This document shows positions 7,169-14,581 of a stretch of DNA of 64,000 bases, piece by piece. Below the pieces are notes generated by a model. It had not been told where the DNA came from. It saw nothing but the letters and a program-made list of their open reading frames with translations, and made no database searches. The position numbers were made by a program, and so were the translations under genes. How positions within the stretch are numbered: position 1 is the first letter of the stretch; each line of letters starts with the position of its first letter. The DNA comes from Ideonella margarita (GTDB taxonomy: Bacteria > Pseudomonadota > Gammaproteobacteria > Burkholderiales > Burkholderiaceae_C): NCBI RefSeq assembly GCF_038066635.1, contig NZ_JBBUTI010000004.1:124001-188000 (forward strand), read 5' to 3'.

Positions 7169-8678
7169 GAAGCAGTTCTCCGTCATCTTCGGTGGCCACG
7201 ATGGCCACGATGCGCACCACACCCGCGGCATTGCTGCCCTGCGGCACGGGGCCCTTGATCACGTGCACCTGCCGCGTCGACGGCTTGGTTTTTACGGTCG
7301 GCTGCACGGCAAAGCTCATCCGTGTCTGCTGCGACGGCGCCAGGCCAGTTTCCTTGGCCATGGCGGCGAGGGTCTTGGCGACTGACGTGGACGGTGCGGT
7401 GTCGATCGGCTCCAGCGCGGGCATCGCCTTCGCCAGGTGGCTGCCTTCCCGGATCAGCTTTTCGCGTCGCAGGCCGCGCACGCTTCGATCACGTGTCTTG
7501 GAGAACGCCTTCTTGAAGGCCGCCGTGCGTGTCAGGGCATGCCCGTTGGTCGACACCGGGTGCAGCGAAGGGTCGCCCAGCAGGTAGAACTGCATGAGCG
7601 TCTTCAAGTCGTACGGATCCAGGTGGGTGCGGGCCCCCGCAAACTTCTGGCGGGCCTCCAGCGCTGCGCGGCCGGTGGATGCGCCGCTCAATACCTGCTG
7701 CAGGAAGAACTGGCAGATCAAGTCGGCGGATGCATTGCCTTCGCTCGGGCCGTAGGCGATGGTGCTGCTGCCAAAGAAGGCGCTGGCGCCGTCCAGCAGA
7801 TAGGCGAGGGCGATGCCGTGCTGGCCGCCTGCGTCCTTGGGGTCGTAAAGCTGGGCGCCGTAGCAGCACTCGGCAGCCACCACCGTGCCGGCAGACACGC
7901 GGTCTCGCAGGCGCTTGGCATCATGGGCCACGGGGAATTCTTCAACGCCCGGTGGCTGTCCGAAATACTGCGACGAAGCATCAGCGCCGTGGCAGTTGAT
8001 GAAGTGCACACGCGCTGACAACTGCCCCTTGCTCCAGGCTGGCCCTTCGGGGGGCACGCTGTGGAGGGCGTCGGTGGTGCCAAGGATGTTTTTCAGGCTC
8101 AGCTCGGTCGAGGCCTGCCAGGCCTGCGCCGTGATGCTGAAGCCCGATTGATAGTCTTCCGGGGCGCGCGGCTCCGCGCGGGCCGCTGCAGTGATCAACT
8201 GGGCCAGCAAGCTGCTGTCGGTGTTGCCGATGACGTCGGGCAGCCGGCCCACCACGCGGGTCGGCCCCAGAAAGCGATTGGGATTGGTGCTGTAGGCGGT
8301 GTCGCAGGCGTAGGGCAGGTCGGTGGGCACCACCTGATCGCCATCGCCGTCCTTCTCGCTCCAGGCCGGGTTGCGCACCGGCACCATCGGAACAATGTCG
8401 GGGCCTCCGAGCAGCATCACATAGTGCGGGTCGTGCGCCTTGCAAAGCCGGTCGATGGCTTGCTTGCAAGCCTTGGCATCGGCCGCGGCACCCACGGCCT
8501 GGCCTGCGCCAGTCATGTCGGCGGCCACGTCGAGATGAACCACGGCGGTGATCAGCCCGCGGCGCTTGTCGGCCGTGATCAGTGTGCGCAGCGCCTTGGT
8601 GATGCGCTGCACCCCGGCGGTGCCGTATTTTTTGGTCAGTGCGCCGTGGTGGGTCACCACCAGCTTGTCGATGCTCAT
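7143..8678 (-). CDS. Gingipain/caspase-like (C25, clan CD) cysteine peptidase
   Basis: A 511-residue protein without signal peptide or membrane segment, so probably cytoplasmic, unlike secreted gingipains. Family features in order: HYVMLLGGPDIVP (85-97), YACDTAYS (123-130), VGRLPDVIGNTDSSLLAQLI (143-162), the catalytic-His motif HFINCHGA (His230-Gly231), the catalytic-Cys motif VVAAECCYGAQ (Cys271 or 272), AYLLDGASAFFGSS (292-305), and LLGDPSLHP (367-375), a C25 hallmark. Residues 380-511 are a basic, then beta-rich, tail of unknown function. GAGGGA lies seven bases before the ATG. It sits downstream of an H-NS-like gene and overlaps a small gene by 26 bases. The peptidase assignment is good; target and trigger are unknown. 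Confidence 0.82.
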   Translation of the reverse strand: MSIDKLVVTHHGALTKKYGTAGVQRITKALRTLITADKRRGLITAVVHLDVAADMTGAGQAVGAAADAKACKQAIDRLCKAHDPHYVMLLGGPDIVPMVPVRNPAWSEKDGDGDQVVPTDLPYACDTAYSTNPNRFLGPTRVVGRLPDVIGNTDSSLLAQLITAAARAEPRAPEDYQSGFSITAQAWQASTELSLKNILGTTDALHSVPPEGPAWSKGQLSARVHFINCHGADASSQYFGQPPGVEEFPVAHDAKRLRDRVSAGTVVAAECCYGAQLYDPKDAGGQHGIALAYLLDGASAFFGSSTIAYGPSEGNASADLICQFFLQQVLSGASTGRAALEARQKFAGARTHLDPYDLKTLMQFYLLGDPSLHPVSTNGHALTRTAAFKKAFSKTRDRSVRGLRREKLIREGSHLAKAMPALEPIDTAPSTSVAKTLAAMAKETGLAPSQQTRMSFAVQPTVKTKPSTRQVHVIKGPVPQGSNAAGVVRIVAIVATEDDGELLHVRRLHAR

Positions 8679-8762
8679 CGAACCGTCCCTCTGAATGAAG
8701 GACTTGATTGTGATCAGGTCCGGTCGTTCAAGCCAGCTTGGCCGCTGCGGTGTATCCCACGT

Positions 8763-9116
8763 TCAACGGTCTGGCTCGAGCGGCTGTTGTGCGGCGGCCT
8801 GAAATTCGGGCTTGAGTTCATCCACGCGCAAGCCTTCCTTCAGCAGCGCGTTGCGCAACCAGTCGGGGTGTGCGCCCTGACCATCCCAGGTCTCACCGCT
8901 GACCGGGTGTCGGTACTTCACAGGCAAGGGTGTGGCGGGTGCGGAGGGCGACGCTGCGGGTGTGTCGCCGGCCAGATCGTCCAGCGTGATGCCCCAATAG
9001 GACATCAGCGAAACAATGCGGGCTACCACCGCGGCCTTGCCTCGACGGTCAAGCATGACGGTACGGGGGTCGGCGTCGAAGTGCCAGTTGTCCTGGTCGT
9101 GCGGGTTGTCGCTCAT
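8763..9116 (-). CDS. H-NS family DNA-binding protein (divergent N-terminus)
   Basis: A 117-residue protein. Residues about 66-102 match the H-NS C-terminal DNA-binding domain: VKYRHPVSGETWDGQGAHPD, where the usual core is YRDP.TG.TWSGRG..P.W. The AT-hook-like loop is changed (DGQGAH instead of SGRGRA). The N-terminal half (RRGKAAVVARIVSLMSYWGI) is shorter than a normal H-NS oligomerisation domain. ATG 9116 is chosen over the TTG/ATG-type start at 9137. The peptidase gene starts 84 bases downstream on the same strand, so it may silence or sense expression of that unit. Confidence 0.8.
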   Translation of the reverse strand: MSDNPHDQDNWHFDADPRTVMLDRRGKAAVVARIVSLMSYWGITLDDLAGDTPAASPSAPATPLPVKYRHPVSGETWDGQGAHPDWLRNALLKEGLRVDELKPEFQAAAQQPLEPDR

Positions 9117-9190
9117 CTCACGCAAACATGGCGGCAATCAAGCCTGGCCTGGTGGCATTTGAGCAGGTGCTCAAGAAGGCATGCTGGAAA

Positions 9191-9219
9191 ACAAACAGGC
9201 CACTCGATGAGTGGCCTGT
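9191..9219 (-). terminator. Terminator of the small four-cysteine gene
   Basis: ACAGGCCACTC (9195-9205) and GAGTGGCCTGT (9209-9219) form a perfect 11-bp stem with a 3-base loop. On the minus strand TTGTTTTCC follows. It lies 12 bases after the stop of the 40-residue gene and before the H-NS-like gene. Confidence 0.85.
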
Positions 9220-9231
9220 GGGGGATCGGAA

Positions 9232-9354
9232 TCAGGATTGCGCCTGGTCCAGTTCCTTGCAAGAAGGGGCACAAACGGCCTGGGCTTTGCCCAGCAGTTT
9301 GCGGGACTTCAACTGCGCGCGTGGCCGGTGCTTGCCGCACAGGAAACACGACAT
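9232..9354 (-). CDS. Small four-cysteine protein, probable zinc knuckle
   Basis: A 40-residue product starting MSCFLCGKHRPRAQLKSRKL and ending near VCAPSCKELDQ. Cysteines are spaced C-x2-C ... C-x3-C, which suggests one bound zinc. The middle is very basic, so nucleic-acid binding is plausible. The frame continues upstream to a TTG at 9492 (86 residues), but that extension looks like a leader. No clear ribosome site precedes the ATG at 9354. A strong terminator directly downstream supports a real transcript. I have the impression that similar short proteins occur in related bacteria, with no assigned function. Confidence 0.55.
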   Translation of the reverse strand: MSCFLCGKHRPRAQLKSRKLLGKAQAVCAPSCKELDQAQS

Positions 9355-9756
9355 GGTCGCGGCGCCAAAGGCACCGGTTGCAGAGAAGGGGGAACCCGCC
9401 ACTTTAGAGCGGTATCGCAAACCACCTGCGTCGATGGTGGTCTTGGGATCGTCCTTGGCCAGAATGAGCTCCTCGGATACGCTAAGAATCAAAAAACAGG
9501 CTGCTGGTCAACGAGGATCACCCGTTCCACCAACAACCACCGATTATCGCTGATCAGCAGGTTTCGGGCCAGCGTACAGATACGCTTTGGCCTCGGGCAA
9601 AACCCCAACATCACGCCAACTTCCCGTAGCCGCCGCCCCAAATTCGGGCGGATGCGCGTTTTGGTTGCGTTTTGGTGGCGCTCGGCGCACTGCACCGAAT
9701 GCCTTGCACTGCGGATGCGCCCAACTCCAAAGGACGCCAGAGCGCACGTCACCAAG
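9355..9756. other. About 400 bases without a convincing gene
   Basis: Several overlapping open frames cross this stretch on both strands, but none has a ribosome site, plausible composition or a recognisable domain. It contains a 10-bp palindrome GCTGATCAGC (9549-9558) and a TTGACC on the minus strand (around 9515) that could be a -35 element for the four-cysteine gene. Otherwise I see nothing in it. Confidence 0.5.
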
Positions 9757-9789
9757 AAAAAAGCCGCTTCAGACATCTGAAGCGGCTTT
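9757..9789 (-). terminator. Terminator of the tRNA-Asn operon
   Basis: A 13-bp perfect stem, AAAGCCGCTTCAG (9760-9772) with CTGAAGCGGCTTT (9777-9789), with loop ACAT. The minus-strand transcript continues with six T residues. It lies five bases beyond the CCA end of the distal tRNA-Asn. Confidence 0.92.
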
Positions 9790-9794
9790 GAGAG

Positions 9795-9870
9795 TGGCTC
9801 CTCGACCTGGGCTCGAACCAGGGACCTACGGATTAACAGTCCGGCGCTCTACCGACTGAGCTATCGAGGA
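9795..9870 (-). tRNA. tRNA-Asn (anticodon GTT), distal copy
   Basis: A 76-base cloverleaf on the minus strand. The acceptor TCCTCGA pairs with TCGAGGA and CCA is encoded. The anticodon arm CGGACTGTTAATCCG gives GTT. The T-arm carries GGTTCGAGCC. It is 52 bases downstream of a near-identical copy. Confidence 0.97.
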
Positions 9871-9922
9871 ATTGTCTGCTTGTGTCAGCCAAGGCAAGCG
9901 GTGGCACCTTGGCGTCTTGATT

Positions 9923-9998
9923 TGGCTCCCCGACCTGGGCTCGAACCAGGGACCTACGGATTAACAGTCCGGCGCTCTACCAACTGAGCTATCGGGGA
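9923..9998 (-). tRNA. tRNA-Asn (anticodon GTT), promoter-proximal copy
   Basis: A 76-base cloverleaf with acceptor TCCCCGA/TCGGGGA, anticodon GTT and encoded CCA. It differs from the distal copy only in one acceptor pair and one D-loop base, so the two arose by tandem duplication. A consensus-like promoter lies just upstream. Confidence 0.97.
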
Positions 9999-10011
9999 AG
10001 TGAAGCCTCAG

Positions 10012-10041
10012 ATTATAGGCAGAAAATCAGCACTTTCACAA
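10012..10041 (-). promoter_or_regulatory. Promoter of the tandem tRNA-Asn genes
   Basis: On the minus strand TTGTGA (10041-10036) and TATAAT (10017-10012) are separated by 18 bases. The -10 box lies 13 bases before the mature tRNA. The -35 box overlaps the stop codon of the TonB receptor gene (10036-10038). Confidence 0.8.
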
Positions 10042-12204
10042 GTTGATCTGCAAACTTGTCCGAAAAGTTCTTCCGGCCAGCGGGTACAGGTAAACATGGC
10101 CGTACTGATAGGGGCTTTCCTGCCAGGCGCGGCGGCCCGTCAGGTTGTCCACGCCCACGCGCCACAGCCAGTCGATGCCCTGCGCCTTGAAGGCATAACG
10201 GCTGGAAAGGCCGAGGGTGGTCCAGCCCGGGATGCTCACCGAGTTGTCCGGCAGCACGAAGCGGCTGCCTTCATGGCTGATCTGCGTCTGCACCGACAGG
10301 CCCGGCACGGCCGCCACCTGGTAGCCGATCTGCACACGCGCCACACGCTGGGCCACGTTCGCCGGCACCAGGTTGTTGCTTGCAGCGGTGCTGCTGTCTT
10401 CGGTGCGGGCCTTCAGCCACATCGCACTGCCGCGCACACTCCAGGCACCTTCGCGCAGGTCCACCGTGCCCTCCAGGCCCCGGTGACGTGCCTGGCCGTC
10501 GATGGTGTAGGTCGATCCGGTGTCGGCCACTTGCGGACGGCTTATGTCGAATCCAGTGACGGACCAGCCGAGCGTCTGACTCTCATGCTTGAAGCCGGCT
10601 TCGAACTGACGGCTCTTGAGGGCAGGCAAGGGCTGTCCGGCGCTGTTGCCGTAGCCGCTGCGGTTCGGCGTCACGGCGCTTTCGATGCCCTGGCCCCAGC
10701 TCAGGTAGGCCATGTCTGCAGGCGTGGCCTGCCAGGTCACGGCCAGCCAAGGCGTGGTGAACGACTGGTCGTAATCAATGGGTCGCGAACCATCGGTTCG
10801 AACGCTCTGGCGCTCCAGGCGCGTGTGGCGAACACCCGCCCACAAGCCTGCATCGCCCCACTGCATGCGGTCGAGCAGTTGCAGCTCATTGCTGTGCTCG
10901 GTGCGGTTGGTGTTTTCGTCGGTCAGCTCGGGCGCCGGGCTGGTGGCAGCCGTGCCTTGCACGTTGCCGATGCCCGCCCAGTTGTAGGCCTGCCGGCCCA
11001 GACGAGACTCGTAGCGGCTGTTCAACCACCCCAGGCTCAGGTGATGAGCCACCGCGCCGGTTTGCACGTCACCGTTCAGCTTCACCGAGAAAACGCGCGT
11101 GTTGCGGCGCTCGTTTTCGCTGCGGAAGTCGTACAGGTCGTAGGTGCCGTCTGCGCAGTAGCTGCTGTAGTTGTCGACAGCGCTGCAACCAAACGGGAAG
11201 GCCAGGCGGTCGTCCGTGGTCAGGCGCTGGGTCATGGCTTCACTGACCACCTGCCAGTTGCTGTCGAGCGTGTGCGTCCAGCGCAGGCTGGCTGTGCGGC
11301 TGTCGAACACCACGGGCAAGGACCAGCGCTGGTTGTTCAGGTTGGTGCGCGGGTCGACCGTGCTGGCGTCTGGCAAGGTCGAGCCCAGCAAGCTGAAGCC
11401 GGGGATGCTGGGTTGAGATTGGCGGCTGATTTCCAGCTCGCCCTCCAGGCGATCACGCTGGCCCAGCTGGGTGGTGCCGGCGAGCGCAAACAGGTGGCGG
11501 CTGCCTTTTGCATCACGCACCAGCGGGTCCAGTTGCTCGGCGCTCAGGTTCAGGCGCACGCCGGTCTGGGTGGCCGTGTCGACCACGCGGTCGAGGTCGG
11601 CCGCCAGCTTCATGCTGCCGGCCTCGGACAGACCGACCAGGAACTGGTTGGTATTGCCGCCGCGCGGGCGCTTCACCGCCAGATTGACCAGACCGCCCGG
11701 CGCGCTGGTGCCGGCCTGCGCGCCACTGGTGCCCTTGAGCACCTCGACACGTTCCTTGTTGTCGAGCGCCAGCGCCGTTTCACCGTTGATCGGCAGGCCG
11801 TCGCGGCGGTAGTTGAAGCGGTTGTCCAGCGCGTAGCCGCGCACCCGCATGGCGGCCCAGTAGCCGGGGGCGTTGTAGGCGTCGCCCAGGCTGGCGTCGA
11901 GACGGGTGATCTCGCCCAGCGTGTCGATGCCGATATCGGCCAGGCCAGCGGCGTTGCTGCTGGTGGACTGGAAGGGCGAGCGGCCGGGCGAAACATCGCC
12001 AAAGCCGCTCACGCTGACGGGCGCTGCGGTGGCGCGGCCCGTGACCTGCACGACGTTGGCGCTGTCTTGCGCCCAGGCGGCCGGTGAGAGGGCCAGCGTG
12101 GCGGCCAGAGCCAGACCATGCCGGCGGAAATGCACACGGCGTGGCGTGGCGGACGTGGGGGCCGTGTTGGCCAGAGCGGATGAAACAAGAAGGATCGATG
12201 CCAT
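10036..12204 (-). CDS. TonB-dependent outer-membrane receptor, TPP-riboswitch controlled (probable thiamine-related uptake)
   Basis: A 22-stranded outer-membrane transporter gated by TonB. It is 722 residues from ATG 12204, with a long n-region and a signal peptide (LALAATLALSPAAWA then QDS). The plug domain follows (YWAAMRVRGYALDNRF, RRDGLPINGE, RVEVLKGTSG, APGGLVNLAVKRP), then the beta-barrel ending in the typical aromatic/hydrophobic tail (RTFRTSLQINL). By sequence it resembles receptors labelled ferric siderophore receptors. A TPP riboswitch in its leader argues that the real substrate is thiamine, a thiamine phosphate or a precursor. No transporter partner gene is adjacent. The ribosome site is weak, so the exact start is uncertain. 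Confidence 0.9.
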   Translation of the reverse strand: MASILLVSSALANTAPTSATPRRVHFRRHGLALAATLALSPAAWAQDSANVVQVTGRATAAPVSVSGFGDVSPGRSPFQSTSSNAAGLADIGIDTLGEITRLDASLGDAYNAPGYWAAMRVRGYALDNRFNYRRDGLPINGETALALDNKERVEVLKGTSGAQAGTSAPGGLVNLAVKRPRGGNTNQFLVGLSEAGSMKLAADLDRVVDTATQTGVRLNLSAEQLDPLVRDAKGSRHLFALAGTTQLGQRDRLEGELEISRQSQPSIPGFSLLGSTLPDASTVDPRTNLNNQRWSLPVVFDSRTASLRWTHTLDSNWQVVSEAMTQRLTTDDRLAFPFGCSAVDNYSSYCADGTYDLYDFRSENERRNTRVFSVKLNGDVQTGAVAHHLSLGWLNSRYESRLGRQAYNWAGIGNVQGTAATSPAPELTDENTNRTEHSNELQLLDRMQWGDAGLWAGVRHTRLERQSVRTDGSRPIDYDQSFTTPWLAVTWQATPADMAYLSWGQGIESAVTPNRSGYGNSAGQPLPALKSRQFEAGFKHESQTLGWSVTGFDISRPQVADTGSTYTIDGQARHRGLEGTVDLREGAWSVRGSAMWLKARTEDSSTAASNNLVPANVAQRVARVQIGYQVAAVPGLSVQTQISHEGSRFVLPDNSVSIPGWTTLGLSSRYAFKAQGIDWLWRVGVDNLTGRRAWQESPYQYGHVYLYPLAGRTFRTSLQINL

Positions 12205-12299
12205 CGGAGACTTTCGTGAACGGCGATGGCAGGGTGCATGGCCGTGATCACGTGACGCGAAAGCCGGCAGGAATGCCGACGGCACGATCTCAACGATGG

Positions 12300-12384
12300 C
12301 TGCTTCCCTGCGCGAGGATTACCTCAATCAGGTTCGAAGGGACTTTCTCAGTCGTCACCAGAACTGGCGACAACACCCCTAGCG
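12300..12384 (-). ncRNA. TPP riboswitch (THI element)
   Basis: Reading the minus strand from 12384: CTAGGGGTG, a P3 hairpin (TCGCCAG ... TGGTGACGA), the invariant CTGAGA, then TCCCTTCGAACCTGAT, a P5 stem (TGAGGTAATCCTCG) and the closing GCGCAGGGAAGC. These are the conserved thiamine pyrophosphate aptamer elements in order. The aptamer ends about 95 bases before the TonB receptor ATG. A short GC hairpin (CGGCA/TGCCG, around 12262-12275) lies between and could be part of the expression platform. The usual effect is repression when TPP is plentiful. Confidence 0.95.
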
Positions 12385-12460
12385 GATTGCCACAGCGCCC
12401 GGAAGCACTGCAACAGCGATCATTATCAACGTGTTTGAATGCACACCGCGTTGCGGCATG

Positions 12461-12486
12461 AAAAAGGCCCGCGGAGTGCGGGCCTT
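12461..12486 (-). terminator. Terminator of the ferredoxin gene
   Basis: AAGGCCCGC (12464-12472) and GCGGGCCTT (12478-12486) form a 9-bp stem with a 5-base loop. TTTTT follows on the minus strand. Confidence 0.88.
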
Positions 12487-12546
12487 GATGTGACAGCGCC
12501 GTAGCGATGACGCGGCGTTGAGGCTGCGCCATCACGGCGCATGGCT

Positions 12547-12870
12547 TCAGCGCTGCAGTTCGCCGAGCTTGTCCTTGCGGTCTTTCCACTCGTCAGCGTC
12601 AGGCAGTGCAGCCTTGCGCTTGGTGATGCTCGGCCAGAGCTTGGCCAGATCTGCATTGAGCTTGATGTACTGCTGCTGGTCGCCCGGCACGTCTTCTTCC
12701 GGCAGGATGGCATTCACCGGGCATTCCGGGATGCACACGGCGCAATCGATGCACTCGTCCGGATCAATGGTCAGGAAGTTCGGGCCTTCGCGGAAGCAAT
12801 CGACGGGGCAGACGTCGACGCAGTCGGTGTACTTGCAGCGGATGCAGGCTTCGGTGACGACGTGGGTCAT
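12547..12870 (-). CDS. fdxA: 7Fe ferredoxin, FdxA type
   Basis: A 107-residue soluble electron carrier with one 3Fe-4S and one 4Fe-4S cluster. It starts MTHVVTEACIRCKYTDCVDV, with the first cluster motif C-x2-C-x4-C..CP, and the second (CIDCAVCIPECPVNAI) gives the 4Fe-4S set. The acidic C-terminal helix is typical of FdxA. ATG 12870 is chosen over longer frames because it matches the family start. It lies downstream of cobA on the same strand and could supply electrons to sulfite reductase, though this is inference. Confidence 0.95.
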   Translation of the reverse strand: MTHVVTEACIRCKYTDCVDVCPVDCFREGPNFLTIDPDECIDCAVCIPECPVNAILPEEDVPGDQQQYIKLNADLAKLWPSITKRKAALPDADEWKDRKDKLGELQR

Positions 12871-12975
12871 GGGGGCGGGCAGTGGTTGGTGATTGATGTG
12901 CGCCCCGCAGGGAACGCAGTCCGTTGCAGCATGCTGCCTCAAAGGCGGCAGCCGGCGCACGGCGAATTGATGATT

Positions 12976-13749
12976 TTAAGGCTTTGAGAGGCTGGACGAG
13001 GCAAGGCCTTGTGCAATCCCGGGTTCAGGTAGTTGCTGGGGGTGGCTGGCGACCTTGGTGGCGCCAACGCCCACCGTGACCACCGCTGGCCGGCCGGCAT
13101 GCAGCACACAGGCAGCAGCCAGGTCTTTCACGGCATGGTCGCTGACCAGCTGATCCGGCCAGCCCGCGCGTGACACCACGCAGGCCGGTGTGTCGGCAGG
13201 CCAGCCGGCATCCAGCAATTGCCGCGACAAGCTGGCCAGTTGGCGTCCGGCCATGTAGAACACTTCGGTGTCGGCACGGCGGCTGGCGCGCAATTCGCGC
13301 TGCTCGGTCATCGCGGTAGAGAGCGCCACGCTGCGCCCCTGCCCACGGCGGGTGAGCGGGCGGGCCGTGGCGGCGGCTGCAGCCAGCGCAGCCGTCACGC
13401 CGGGCACCACGTCGAACGGGATGCCTTCGGCGTCCAGGGCCAGCAGTTCTTCTTCCAGGCGACCGAACACGCTCGGATCACCGCCCTTGAGGCGAACCAC
13501 GCGGGCACCCGTGCGCGCAAACTGCACCAGCAAGGCATTGATGCGCTGCTGGGCGGTGGCATGGTGGGTGAAGCCGCGCTTGCCCACGTCCACCCAATTC
13601 GCGTTTGGTGCCAGGTCGCGGAAGGCAGGGTCGGTGAGGGCGTCGAACAAGACCACTTCGGCGCTGGCCAGCACCCGGGCACCGCGCACGGTGATCAGGT
13701 CGGCCGCACCGGGGCCGGCGCCGACGAAGTGGACATGACCGCTGGGCAT
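12976..13749 (-). CDS. cobA: Uroporphyrinogen-III C-methyltransferase (SUMT)
   Basis: Uses two S-adenosylmethionine molecules to methylate uroporphyrinogen III at C2 and C7, giving precorrin-2 for siroheme. It is 257 residues with the family motifs VHFVGAGPGAADLITVRGAR at the N-terminus, VRLKGGDPSVFGR and the FDVVPGVTAALAAAA stretch. There is no CysG N-terminal dehydrogenase/ferrochelatase domain, so the last siroheme steps are encoded elsewhere. It is 13 bases behind cysH, which ties siroheme supply to the siroheme-dependent CysI of the same operon. Confidence 0.95.
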   Translation of the reverse strand: MPSGHVHFVGAGPGAADLITVRGARVLASAEVVLFDALTDPAFRDLAPNANWVDVGKRGFTHHATAQQRINALLVQFARTGARVVRLKGGDPSVFGRLEEELLALDAEGIPFDVVPGVTAALAAAAATARPLTRRGQGRSVALSTAMTEQRELRASRRADTEVFYMAGRQLASLSRQLLDAGWPADTPACVVSRAGWPDQLVSDHAVKDLAAACVLHAGRPAVVTVGVGATKVASHPQQLPEPGIAQGLASSSLSKP

Positions 13750-13762
13750 GTTGCTCGCTGCT

Positions 13763-14581
13763 TCAGGCTGACACCGCGGCGCTGTCCTGCTTCACGTGCA
13801 GGCCGCATTCCTTGGCGTTTTCGTCTTCCCACCACCAGCGACCGGCGCGGAACTCTTCGCCCACGGCGATGGCGCGGGTGCAGGGTGCGCAGCCGATGCT
13901 GGGCATGAACTGGTCATGCAGCGCGTTGTAGGGCACCTGGTGCGTCTCGATGTAGTGCCAGACGTCGTTCCATGTCCAGTCGACCAGCGGGTTGAACTTG
14001 GCGCGACCGTTGGCTTCCACTTCGCGGTCGGGCATCGCACCGCGGTTGTTCGACTGTTCCCGGCGCAGGCCGGTGACCCAGGCGGTGCGCTTGGCCAGCA
14101 TGCGGCCCAGCGGCTCCAGCTTGCGCACCTGGCAGCAGGCCTTGCGCAGCTCGATGCTCTGGTACATCGCCTTCTCGCCGTTCTGGCGCACGAAGTGCAC
14201 GACGCTTTCCTCGACCGGGCTGTAGAGCTCTACCGTCAGGCCATATCGCGCCTCGATCTTCGGGATGAGGGCCAGCGTTTCCGGGTTCAGCGCGCCGGTT
14301 TGCAGCGTGCCGATGGCGATGGGCAATTGGTGCCGCGCGATCAGGTCGGTCAGCACCATGTCTTCGGCGCCCAGGCTGTTGGCCAGGACGACGCTGCCAG
14401 GGTGCTCGCTCGCGGCCTGCTTCAGCAGGGCCAGCGTGGCGGCCAGCCGCTCATCAAAGCCGGGCGTCAGGCGGGCGTACAGCGAGATGGCGCTGGACGC
14501 CGCGGGGCCGGCTTCAGGCAACGTCGCCCAAGGCAGGGCCGACACTGCGCCGTCGTCGGCGTCAGAGCTGGTGGCGTTCAT
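13763..14581 (-). CDS. cysH: Assimilatory adenylyl-sulfate (APS) reductase, 4Fe-4S type
   Basis: Reduces activated sulfate to sulfite with thioredoxin. It is 272 residues: PAPS-reductase fold with an SLGAEDMVLTDLI loop, TLQTGALNPET and VTGLRREQS. The paired cysteines KACCQVRKLEPL and SIGCAPCTRA are the CC...CxxC iron-sulfur ligands that mark APS reductases, whereas E. coli-type PAPS reductases lack them. The ECGLH catalytic tail is present near the C-terminus. The ATG overlaps the DUF934 stop by four bases. No cysD or cysN lies in the operon. Confidence 0.95.
   Translation of the reverse strand: MNATSSDADDGAVSALPWATLPEAGPAASSAISLYARLTPGFDERLAATLALLKQAASEHPGSVVLANSLGAEDMVLTDLIARHQLPIAIGTLQTGALNPETLALIPKIEARYGLTVELYSPVEESVVHFVRQNGEKAMYQSIELRKACCQVRKLEPLGRMLAKRTAWVTGLRREQSNNRGAMPDREVEANGRAKFNPLVDWTWNDVWHYIETHQVPYNALHDQFMPSIGCAPCTRAIAVGEEFRAGRWWWEDENAKECGLHVKQDSAAVSA

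Noticed and set aside
9489..9776. 95-residue minus-strand frame starting MSEAAFFLVTC
   Set aside because: Its start lies in the tRNA-Asn terminator hairpin and it has no ribosome site or recognisable domain.
6835..9794. Integrated element bounded by tRNA direct repeats
   Set aside because: The cluster lies between tRNA-Pro and tRNA-Asn, but I found no integrase, no repeat of a tRNA 3' end and no clear change in base composition.
9587..9859. Plus-strand frame ending RPGLEPGTYGLTVRRSTD
   Set aside because: This is the antisense translation of tRNA-Asn and is a common false gene.
10000..12087. 695-residue plus-strand frame opposite the TonB receptor
   Set aside because: Antisense shadow of the receptor gene with no domain; the receptor has clear plug and barrel motifs and a riboswitch.
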